DNA of 64,000 nucleotides. It comes from Murinocardiopsis flavida (lineage in GTDB: Bacteria > Actinomycetota > Actinomycetes > Streptosporangiales > Streptosporangiaceae). Position 1 is the stretch's first letter; every line of letters begins with the position of its first letter. Shown piece by piece: positions 1-6,808 of this stretch. The stretch covers positions 62,001 to 126,000 of the forward strand of contig NZ_PYGA01000015.1 in NCBI RefSeq assembly GCF_003014485.1, in the 5' to 3' direction. The notes under the pieces are model-generated. The model was not told the origin of the DNA and made no database searches. It saw only the letters and a list, made by a program, of their open reading frames with translations. The translations under genes were made by a program, and so were the position numbers.

Positions 1-893
1 CAGGCCCAGGTGTCGGCGACCGTCTCGGCGACGGGGCGGCAGCGCAGGCCGTCGGCGTGCGCCTTGGCGGTGTCGCCCTGGTGCAGCAGGTCGTAGTCGT
101 CGCCGGGGGCGAGCCAGATGGGGAGGTCCAGCCACGGCCGGATGCCCGCGGCGAGGATGCGATCGGGCCCGCTCCACCGCAGATCGGCGGCCGACCCGGT
201 GGCGCGCACGCACTCCGCCAGCAGTTCGCCCATGGTGGTGTGCCCGGGCGGGCTGACGACGTTGTAGGCGCCCCCGAGACCGCGGGCCGCGGCGTCGATG
301 GTCCACGCGGCGAAGTCGCGCGCGTCGATGTACTGGAGGTCGAGGTCGGACGGTCCGGGGGCCAGCACGGGTCCGCCGCGGGCGATCCGCAGCAGCCACC
401 ACGGCAGCCGGCCGATGTTCTCCCGCGGCCCGATGATCAGCCCGGGGCGGGCGAGCAGGGCGCGGTCGCCGAAGCTCTCGGCGGCGGCGAGCTCCCCACC
501 CCGCTTCGCCCGCGCGTACTCGACGCCGCCGCCGTCGCCGGGCTCCGCGTCCACAACGGGGCCGTCCTCGGCCATGCCCGCCGCAGCGGGGGACGCGTAC
601 ACCGAGCGGCTCGACACGTAGGCGTAGCTCCCGGCGCGGTCGGCGAGCAGGCGCGCGGTCGCGCGCACGGCCGAGGGCGCGCCGGACCAGGTGTCGACGA
701 CGACGTCCCATTCGCCGCTCCCGAGGGCAGCGAGACCGCCGGTGCCCGTGCGGTCGCCCGCCAGTACGGTCGCGCCCTGCGGCGGGGCGTGGTTCCCCCG
801 GTTGAACAGGGTCACGTCCCAGCCGCGGGACAGCGCCTCGTCGGCGGCCGCGCGCCCGACGAACTCCGTCCCGCCCAATATCAGGAGTCTCAT
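1..893 (-). CDS. NAD-dependent epimerase/dehydratase (extended SDR), 3' end beyond window
   Basis: This is an extended short-chain dehydrogenase/epimerase that should bind NAD(P) and act on a sugar or similar polyol; the substrate cannot be named. The 297 visible residues begin with a Rossmann glycine motif GGTEFVG at residues 7-13, typical of the SDR subgroup that carries GGTxFxG. A Tyr-x3-Lys pair (Y126, K130), the usual SDR catalytic pair, follows a strand ending YVSSRSVY. The ATG at 893 is the first start that keeps the nucleotide fold complete. The C-terminus runs off the left edge of the window, so the stop is not seen. Its upstream neighbour on the same strand, a DUF3105 protein, ends 90 bases away, so the two may be co-transcribed. 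Confidence 0.85.
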   Translation of the reverse strand, partial: MRLLILGGTEFVGRAAADEALSRGWDVTLFNRGNHAPPQGATVLAGDRTGTGGLAALGSGEWDVVVDTWSGAPSAVRATARLLADRAGSYAYVSSRSVYASPAAAGMAEDGPVVDAEPGDGGGVEYARAKRGGELAAAESFGDRALLARPGLIIGPRENIGRLPWWLLRIARGGPVLAPGPSDLDLQYIDARDFAAWTIDAAARGLGGAYNVVSPPGHTTMGELLAECVRATGSAADLRWSGPDRILAAGIRPWLDLPIWLAPGDDYDLLHQGDTAKAHADGLRCRPVAETVADTWA

Positions 894-983
894 GGCGCCC
901 ACTCTCCCGGTATCGGGGCGCCACCGGAAGCGCCTACTGCTCGCAGCAGAATCGCGGTGGGCGCAGGGCGTACCGGCGGCGGG

Positions 984-1874
984 TCACTCGATCGGTTCGC
1001 CGACCATGCCGGAGCAGGGCGCGCCGGGCTCGGGGGTCTGCGGCCCCTGCTGGTACTCGCGGATGAACGCGTCGACGCGGTCGTCATCGGCGGACTCCAG
1101 GATGAGCTGCTTGCCCCACGCCGACAGCACGACCGGCCCCGGAAGGTCCTCGATCGGGCTGACGACCAGGTAGTCGCCGGTGGAGTACCGGCCGCGCAGT
1201 GACTCCACGTCCTCGGCGGGCAGGTCCGGGTCGTGGCTGATCCACACCGCGCCGTGCTCCAGCGAGTGCACGGCGTTCTCGGCGGGGACCTCCTCGTCGT
1301 AGACGCCGCAGTTGAGCCACTCCTGGCGGTGCTCGCCGCCCACGGGCGGGTGCTGCGGGTAGTCCACCGGCGAGTCGGTGTGCTCGGGGGAAAGGTCGTC
1401 GAAGCTCACGACGCCGTCGAGGTCGGAGTCGGCGACGTGCCCGCCCGGCTGCGTGGGGCCGGGTTCGGTGGAATCGCCCAGGAACATGTAGGCGCCCACG
1501 GCGCCGCCGCCGATGAGGACGAACAGCGCCACCACGACACCGACGACGATCCACGGCGCCGCGCTCCCCCGCTTGGGCGGTGGCCCCTGCGGATGGGCGC
1601 CCGGGGGCCAGTGGGGCGGCTGCGGCGGACCGGGCGGGGCGCCACCCGGGTGCTGCTGCTCCCGGCCGGGCGGGGGGCCGCCCGGATACGGGTACTGGCC
1701 GGGCGGGTACGCGCCCGGGGGGTAGGGGCCGGGCGGCGGGGGCTGCTGCCCTTCGGGGGGAGCCATCGCCGGACCCGGACCGCCCTCGTACTGCCGGGGG
1801 CCGGGCCCGGGCTGCTGCGGATTCGGGGGCGGGGGCGGGGCGCCGTGCCCGTACGGGTCCTGGGGATTCACCAC
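984..1874 (-). CDS. DUF3105 family membrane-anchored protein with proline-rich N-terminus
   Basis: The 296-residue protein has three parts. Residues 1 to about 100 are a cytoplasmic tail made almost entirely of Pro, Gly, Tyr and Gln. Residues 107-132 are one hydrophobic membrane segment. The rest is an extracytoplasmic domain that matches the DUF3105 pattern, including the HPPVGGEH and WLNCGVYDE stretches, a SLEHGAVWI core and a C-terminal PCSGM. DUF3105 proteins are common in actinobacteria and their biochemical role is not established; His and Cys residues in the core could bind a metal, which is inference. The ATG at 1874 is used because the Pro-rich tail is continuous from it. The tail resembles those of actinobacterial proteins that assemble at the membrane. 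Confidence 0.85.
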   Translation of the reverse strand: MVNPQDPYGHGAPPPPPNPQQPGPGPRQYEGGPGPAMAPPEGQQPPPPGPYPPGAYPPGQYPYPGGPPPGREQQHPGGAPPGPPQPPHWPPGAHPQGPPPKRGSAAPWIVVGVVVALFVLIGGGAVGAYMFLGDSTEPGPTQPGGHVADSDLDGVVSFDDLSPEHTDSPVDYPQHPPVGGEHRQEWLNCGVYDEEVPAENAVHSLEHGAVWISHDPDLPAEDVESLRGRYSTGDYLVVSPIEDLPGPVVLSAWGKQLILESADDDRVDAFIREYQQGPQTPEPGAPCSGMVGEPIE

Positions 1875-1967
1875 AGGCGCACCTTACCGTCCGCGCGGCC
1901 GCCCACCGCGTGGTCCAGTGGTGCGAGCGACCGGGCGCCGCCGCCGGCCTGCCCGTCGCCTCCGAGG

Positions 1968-2888
1968 TCAGTGCGGGGCGCGGGCGACGACGAGGGCCAT
2001 GGCGTGCGGCGGGGTCCGCACCTCCTGCACGTCGACGTACCCCGCCATGACCAGGCGTGCCGCCAGCTCCCCCGCGTCCCACGGTGTGCTCCCCATGCGG
2101 TCGACCCGCCACCTGAGGACCGCTTCGCGCCTGGTCCCCCTTTCCTCGGGAGCGCCGCGCAGGGCGGTGGCGCTGATCAGCAGGCCGCCGGGCCGCAGCG
2201 CACCGCGGATGCGCGGCAGGGCTTCGGCGGCGGCGGCCGTCCCGATCACCGACAACGGGAGCCACGCGAGATCGTAGGCGCCGGCGTCCGTGAGTGCCGC
2301 GACGTCCTCCAGCCGCAGTTCGACGCGGTCGTCCAGCCGCCGCTCGGCGAGGTGGGCCGCTGCCAGCCGGAGGGCGCGCGGCTGCACGTCGATCCCCACC
2401 GCGCGTGCGCCGGGGACCCGGGCCGCGACCTCGGCGGCTATGGCGCCGATGCCGGTCCCGACATCGAGGAACCGGAGTCCTTCGGAGCGGAGCAGGCCGC
2501 CGACGCCGGGGAGCCGCGCGGCCAGCAGGTCCAGGTATTCACCGAATTGCGCGCCGGAGTTCCTGCCCTCCGCGGTGAAGACGGCGTCGTCGTCTCCGTC
2601 GGGGCGGGCCGGGACGCCCTCGGCCGCGTCGGCGGCCTGGCGCAGTATCCGTCCGATGCGTCCCGGGAAGGCGTCCGCATCCGGCCGCCCCGCGAGTTCC
2701 GCACGGTGGTCCGGCCGCAACCGCCATCCCTCGGAAACCCGTTCGGCGAGACCCGCGGCGCCGAGGACGGCGCCGTGCTCCTCGGAAAGCGGTTCGCCGT
2801 TGACCGCGGACGCGAACGCGGCGAGCACCCATGCGTCGGTCATCAGCGCGTCGACGCGGGCCGCCAGCCGCGGTTCCGATGTCGCCAT
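1968..2888 (-). CDS. Class I SAM-dependent methyltransferase
   Basis: The protein of 306 residues carries a short N-terminal helical, winged-helix-like part and a Rossmann-type methyltransferase domain. The SAM-binding motif LDVGTGIGAIA is clear, followed by an acidic strand end (VGIDVQP) and a motif II/III region ending in LRPGGLL. This layout is like that of small-molecule O-methyltransferases, where the N-terminal part helps dimerisation. The ATG at 2888 was chosen over an upstream ATG at 2960 because family homology begins with the helical MATSEPRL stretch. It faces away from the small ORF and YcaO gene that start 140 bases further on. A role in modifying that peptide is possible but is only suggested by position. 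Confidence 0.85.
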   Translation of the reverse strand: MATSEPRLAARVDALMTDAWVLAAFASAVNGEPLSEEHGAVLGAAGLAERVSEGWRLRPDHRAELAGRPDADAFPGRIGRILRQAADAAEGVPARPDGDDDAVFTAEGRNSGAQFGEYLDLLAARLPGVGGLLRSEGLRFLDVGTGIGAIAAEVAARVPGARAVGIDVQPRALRLAAAHLAERRLDDRVELRLEDVAALTDAGAYDLAWLPLSVIGTAAAAEALPRIRGALRPGGLLISATALRGAPEERGTRREAVLRWRVDRMGSTPWDAGELAARLVMAGYVDVQEVRTPPHAMALVVARAPH

Positions 2889-3031
2889 GGCGTGAGTGTG
2901 CCAGTCCGGACACCAGGCGCGCACCACCGCGGAAATGGGCGGCACTTCGACCCGTGACATATCGGGCGCGGTGCGTTAGAAATTTGGAGGACCGAGCACG
3001 ACGCCTATTGGGACCGATCGAGGAGTGAAGC

Positions 3032-3145
3032 ATGGCCTGTGCCGGATATGACCTGACCGTGTCGCTCGACCACGTCGACGCCGTCGAACTCGATGTCGAG
3101 GAGCTCGACGAGGAGACCGTGCGGGAGCCCGTTGCCGCGGTCTGA
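3032..3145 (+). CDS. Small acidic peptide, candidate RiPP precursor or orphan leader (37 aa)
   Basis: An AGGAG ribosome binding site at 3021-3025 lies six bases before this ATG, one of the best sites in the window, which argues that the 37-codon ORF is translated. The peptide has eleven acidic residues and only one Arg. Residues 19-29 read ELDVEELDEET, like the acidic leader segments of thiopeptide and other YcaO-modified precursor peptides. It stops after Pro-Val-Ala-Ala-Val, exactly where such leaders usually pass into a Ser/Thr/Cys-rich core, and no core is present; the only Cys is residue 3. The next gene encodes a YcaO protein and starts inside or at the end of this ORF. It could be a precursor whose modified residues are not Cys/Ser/Thr, a leader-like regulatory peptide, or a decayed precursor. 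Confidence 0.6.
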   Translation: MACAGYDLTVSLDHVDAVELDVEELDEETVREPVAAV

Positions 3146-4541
3146 GTGGTTCGACCCCGCCGACCGGGCGACCGACGGCTTCGGCCGCCCGGTCGGCGGG
3201 GGGACCGGCGACTGGCCGGGCGGCGGCGAGCGCGAGCTGCCGCTCGACGCCGCGGAGCGCCGGGTCCGGTCCGACATCGACGCCCTCGGCTGGCGGGCCC
3301 GTTCGCGGGTGCTCGACCGCGCCGACCCCACGGCGACCCAGTGCGAACTCTGGCACCAGGACGGGACCGAGGTCCCCTACGGCCTCGGCAGCGGCAAGGG
3401 GGCGCATGCGCCGGCCCACGTCGGCGCGATGTTCGAGGCGCTGGAGCACGCGTTCAGCGGCCCCTTGATCCGGGAGTCCCTGGCCGTCGAGCTCCATGAG
3501 CCCCGCGAACTCCTCACCGGGCCGGTGGGCGCCGACCGCGCCGTCCATGATCTCGCCCACCAGCCGGACGCGCGGGTGGCGTGCCTGCCGTACGCGGCTC
3601 TCGACGGCGGCCCCTCCTTCCCCGCTCCCCTGTCCCTCTGGGCACCGTGGTTCCCCATCCCCACCGACGGCATGGCGGACTACCGGTCCCGTGTCGGCGA
3701 CACCGCCGACTACCGCACCCTGCTCTCCTACACGGTCAACACGGGGTGCGCCATCGGCGCCACCCGTGAGGAAGCCCTCCTGCACGCTCTGAACGAGTGG
3801 GCGGAGCGCGACGCGTTCTCCCTGTTCCTCCTGCGCAGCGTGTACGACCGCGGCCCCATGCCCGCCCGCGTCCCCGACACCGCGCTGCCCGGGTTCCTGC
3901 ATGCGCGGCTGGACCGCGCGTCGGCACTCGTCGGCAGCCGCGTCGTCCTGCTGGACCTGACCACCGACCTGCGGGTTCCGGTGGTCATGGCCGTCGCTCC
4001 GGGGCTCGCGGGCGGATCGGCGCGCTACTACGCTCTCGGCGCGTCGTTGTCGGGCGAGACCGCAGTGGACCGTGCGGTGACCGAGTTCGTCCAAGGGGAA
4101 CTGCTCGCCAGAGTCGTCGCCGAGCACGACACGGCGTCAGCGGCCGACGGACGGCCCGCCGAGCGTCCCACGTTCGACCGGGTCGTCGCCGAGCACGACA
4201 CCGCCTCTGCGGTGCGCGATCGGCTCGCCGCACACCCGCGGTTGCTCGCCTGCGCCCACCTGGACTTCGCCGACCGGATCGGCGAGGCGCCGCTCACGGG
4301 CATGCCCGCCGAGACCGTCCCGCGCGGGACCGGCGTCCCCGCGCAGCGCGCCGCGGTGGTGGCGCGGTTCGCCGCCGCCGGCCACCGCGTGGGAGCGTAC
4401 ACCCTCACGAAGCTCCCCCATGGGACCACGGTCGTCCAGGTGCAGTGCCCCGGCCTGGAGAGGTTCCACCTGATCACCAAGGGCCATCTCGCCCTCCCCG
4501 GAGCGCGCGGCCGCCGCCTGCGCGCCGGGCGAACGGTGTGA
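3132..4541 (+). CDS. YcaO domain protein (ATP-dependent peptide backbone-modifying enzyme)
   Basis: YcaO enzymes use ATP to activate peptide amides and install azolines, thioamides or amidines. Two typical ATP-binding stretches are visible. The first, GSGKG followed by MFEALEHA, is near residues 85-107; the second, a Gly-Cys-Ala-Ile-Gly, EEALLHALNEWAERDAF stretch, is near 205-229. A third block, ALGASLSGETAVDRAVTEFVQGE, matches the later family signature. The C-terminus lacks the Pro-x-Pro-x-Pro tail of azoline-forming cyclodehydratases, and no ThiF-like E1 partner, dehydrogenase or protease gene is nearby. The start is uncertain: TTG 3132 has GGGAG four bases upstream, and ATG 3093 has no clear site. 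Either choice overlaps the small acidic ORF, implying coupled translation. An in-frame 23-residue duplication sits near residues 327-360. Confidence 0.88.
   Translation: MPRSEWFDPADRATDGFGRPVGGGTGDWPGGGERELPLDAAERRVRSDIDALGWRARSRVLDRADPTATQCELWHQDGTEVPYGLGSGKGAHAPAHVGAMFEALEHAFSGPLIRESLAVELHEPRELLTGPVGADRAVHDLAHQPDARVACLPYAALDGGPSFPAPLSLWAPWFPIPTDGMADYRSRVGDTADYRTLLSYTVNTGCAIGATREEALLHALNEWAERDAFSLFLLRSVYDRGPMPARVPDTALPGFLHARLDRASALVGSRVVLLDLTTDLRVPVVMAVAPGLAGGSARYYALGASLSGETAVDRAVTEFVQGELLARVVAEHDTASAADGRPAERPTFDRVVAEHDTASAVRDRLAAHPRLLACAHLDFADRIGEAPLTGMPAETVPRGTGVPAQRAAVVARFAAAGHRVGAYTLTKLPHGTTVVQVQCPGLERFHLITKGHLALPGARGRRLRAGRTV
4113..4201 (+). repeat. In-frame direct repeat inside the YcaO gene, period 69 bases
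   Basis: The twenty-base stretch at 4113-4132 recurs at 4182-4201, and both encode the peptide RVVAEHDTASA. The offset is 69 bases, so 23 residues are duplicated without shifting the frame. The downstream copy has diverged at third positions, so it is not a very recent event. It lies between the second ATP-binding block and the C-terminal part of the enzyme. Confidence 0.85.
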
Positions 4542-4886
4542 CGCTCGGCGCACTGCACCCGGGCCGGGAGCGCTCCCCTGACTGGGAGCACTCCCATCCG
4601 CCGCGGAATCGCACAACATTCCACCAATACTGCGAAAACCACGGGTTTCGAGCCGGTTGACCTCCGGGGAAGCATTGTTCCGCGGAATCACCGACTGAAG
4701 ACCCGAGGTCCTTATTGACCTGCGGCTACGATTTTTTATAACGGCCGCGGAACGGCAGCGCGCCCGAATCCGGGTCCGGAAACCGCGCGAATTCACGGCC
4801 TGCGGAGCAGGGCGGAGAACCCTTATCGTCTGGACGGCTCGCGATTTCCGGCGCGCCCCTTCTCCGTACTAGATCCGGGGGATCCG
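4542..4886. other. 345-base intergenic region with two tandem GGGAGC palindromes
   Basis: No gene was recognised here, and base composition is lower in GC than the flanks, with a run of six T near 4732. At 4566-4577 and 4583-4596 are two 12-14 base palindromes, GGGAGCGCTCCC and TGGGAGCACTCCCA, whose centres are about 17-18 bases apart. The second closely resembles TGGGAGCGCTCCCA, the operator of LacI-family CebR-type regulators. The two could instead fold together as a GCTCCC/GGGAGC hairpin and end the YcaO transcript. The region probably also holds the promoter for the gene starting at 4887. Confidence 0.5.
4566..4596. promoter_or_regulatory. Tandem LacI/CebR-like palindromes (or terminator)
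   Basis: Two perfect palindromes of the GGGAGCnCTCCC type lie head to tail 25 bases after the YcaO stop codon and 291 bases before the pilin-like gene. LacI-family operators are palindromes with a central CG, and the first copy fits; the second has CA at its centre. A terminator reading is equally possible because the right half of the first and the left half of the second form a six-base-pair stem with a six-base loop. Confidence 0.4.
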
Positions 4887-6326
4887 TTGTTCCGTGCGCA
4901 GCGCCGCGCCCGTGCCGATCCGGGCGCATCGACGGCGGAGTACGCGGCGGTGATCGTGTTGGCGTCGGCCCTGATGAGCGCGCTGTTGGTGGCCGGGGTG
5001 CCAACCGACGTCACCAGCAGTGTCCAAGCGGCGATCTGCCGCCTGTTCGGGACGAGTTGCGAACCGCCGCCGAAGGGCGACCCCGACGCCGCCTATCTGC
5101 CCAAGCGCTGCGAGGTCTACCAGAAACAGGAAAAGGCAGGGTACTCGACCTACATCGGAATCTTCAAGTTCGGGGACGAATTCGCGTTCATGGAACAGCA
5201 GATGGCCGATGGGACCTACCGGATGACCCTCATCCCGCACAATGCCGAAATCGGCGTAGAGGGAAAACTCTTCCAACTGAAAGGTGAAGGCGGGTCGAAC
5301 TTCCAGCTGGGCGGCGAGGCCAAGATCGGCGCGTACCTCAAGGGGTCGGTCGGCGACACCTGGGTGTTCAAGGACAAGGCCGAGGCCGATTCCTTCCGCG
5401 ACGACATCTTCGAGAACCAGGCCGCGATGGACGCCATGTCGCGCAACCCCGGAGCGGGCCTCTACTACGCGATCAACCCGCCGCCCGAGATCCCCGACCC
5501 GCAGATGACGACGGCCACCACCCGGCTCGAAGCCGGGGGCAACGCCGAACTGGGCCTCAGCGCGAAGGACTCCAAGGCCGAGAAATACTTCGACATCGGC
5601 ACGGGGATCAACGGCAGGGCGAAGGTGGGCGGCCAGGTCGCCGTCCGCACCGACAACCGCAGGCCCGACGACCCCTCGTACCCCCTCACCGCCACCACCT
5701 ACCAGCTCGACGGCCAGCTCGGAGCGGGGAGCGAGGTCGCCGGCGACGGGCTGGAGAACGCCGGCGAGTGGACCGGGGCCGTGCGCATCACCCGCAACAA
5801 GCAGGGCGAGCCCGTCGAGATCATGTACCTGACCTCGGTCGAGGAGTCGCTCGTCGGCAAGAACCGGGTCGGCGGCAAGGGGGATGGCGCCAAGGGCGGC
5901 TACAAGGGCAAGGACGGCGAGAGCTCGCTCCAGGAGTCGCGCACGGTCATCGAGCTGAAGACCCCGGAGGAGCGCCGCATCGCCGAGGAGTACATCGACG
6001 AACAGGGCCTGCTGGGGATGCCCGCTCTGGCGTTCAACCAGGTCATGGACGAGGGGGACGCGCTCCTCACCGAGCCGCCGCCGGGCGCGGGCGAGTTCGA
6101 GAAGCTCATGTACGAGAAGGCGTGGGTCTCGAGCATCGTCCAGGACAAGACCTCCAGCCAGGACACCTTCGGCGGCAGGATCGCCCTCGGCGCCGGGCTC
6201 GGCATGAAGGTCTACACCGGGTCCTCCGAGGCGCGCACGGTCGAGTCCGAGTACCTCGGGGCGCCCGGGGACGACGGCCGCCGCCGGTTCGAGGAGTTCC
6301 CCGCCTGCCTGGCGGAGCCCGGATGA
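4887..6326 (+). CDS. Surface protein with pilin-like N-terminal segment fused to a large unknown domain
   Basis: The 479-residue protein begins with a short basic tail, then Gly-Ala-Ser-Thr-Ala-Glu-Tyr at 13-19 and a hydrophobic run to about residue 37. This is the pattern of class III signal segments in Flp/TadE-type pilins, where cleavage follows Gly and a Glu lies a few residues on. Instead of a short pilin, about 430 residues follow, rich in Gly, Lys and Glu. Their short alternating strands suggest a beta-rich extracellular domain; two early Cys pairs could form disulfides. I recognise no named domain in it. The start codon is TTG with a G-rich site before it. No prepilin peptidase or Tad assembly gene is in the window. 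A surface or secreted role is inferred from the N-terminus. Confidence 0.75.
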   Translation: MFRAQRRARADPGASTAEYAAVIVLASALMSALLVAGVPTDVTSSVQAAICRLFGTSCEPPPKGDPDAAYLPKRCEVYQKQEKAGYSTYIGIFKFGDEFAFMEQQMADGTYRMTLIPHNAEIGVEGKLFQLKGEGGSNFQLGGEAKIGAYLKGSVGDTWVFKDKAEADSFRDDIFENQAAMDAMSRNPGAGLYYAINPPPEIPDPQMTTATTRLEAGGNAELGLSAKDSKAEKYFDIGTGINGRAKVGGQVAVRTDNRRPDDPSYPLTATTYQLDGQLGAGSEVAGDGLENAGEWTGAVRITRNKQGEPVEIMYLTSVEESLVGKNRVGGKGDGAKGGYKGKDGESSLQESRTVIELKTPEERRIAEEYIDEQGLLGMPALAFNQVMDEGDALLTEPPPGAGEFEKLMYEKAWVSSIVQDKTSSQDTFGGRIALGAGLGMKVYTGSSEARTVESEYLGAPGDDGRRRFEEFPACLAEPG

Positions 6327-6387
6327 CCCCCGCCGGACCGCGCACGCACCGGGGCGCGGCCCACCGCGCCGCCGAAGAGGAGCACGC

Positions 6388-6786
6388 ATGAGGACCTGGC
6401 TGTGGGCGCTCGCCGTTGCCACGGGCGGAATCCTCGCCGCCCTTGCGGGCGCCCTCCTGTCGGGGGCGCTGCTGGCGGGGCTCTACCGGACCGGGGCGGA
6501 CAGCGGTGCCGCGGACACCGCGACGGTCGCGGGGGTCGTGGGGACGGGCCTGATCGCCGCGGCGGCAGCCTGGGCGGGGATCGCGCTGCTCTCGGCCCGC
6601 ACGCGCCTGGGCCGGTGGGCGGCGGCGATCGGCGCGGTCGGCCCGTTGGCGGGAACGGCCCTGGTCCTCGTCCCGTTCGCGCTGGGCCCCGGTTCGGCGG
6701 GCATCACCGCCGCCAACGCCGCCGCCGCGCTCGCGGGCACGGCCCTCGCCGTGGTCCCCGCCCTGCGTTCCCCCGGCCCCCGCTGA
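6388..6786 (+). CDS. Small four-helix membrane protein of unknown function
   Basis: This 132-residue protein is almost wholly hydrophobic, with four predicted membrane segments at about 5-31, 45-68, 77-99 and 105-125. They are separated by short Arg/Thr/Gly loops, and the protein ends in a basic SPGPR tail. No known family signature was recognised. A GAGGAG site lies nine bases before the ATG. It starts 61 bases after the pilin-like gene on the same strand, so the two may form one transcript. It could assist membrane insertion of that protein, but nothing in the sequence tests this. It converges with the glutamate transporter gene, whose stop is only 22 bases away. Confidence 0.75.
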   Translation: MRTWLWALAVATGGILAALAGALLSGALLAGLYRTGADSGAADTATVAGVVGTGLIAAAAAWAGIALLSARTRLGRWAAAIGAVGPLAGTALVLVPFALGPGSAGITAANAAAALAGTALAVVPALRSPGPR

Positions 6787-6808
6787 CCGGCGGCGGGGGT
6801 GCCATGGG

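Noticed and set aside
3132-4541. YcaO gene as a full azoline-forming cyclodehydratase
   Set aside because: The Pro-x-Pro-x-Pro C-terminus and a ThiF-like partner expected for that activity are missing, so only the general YcaO assignment is made.
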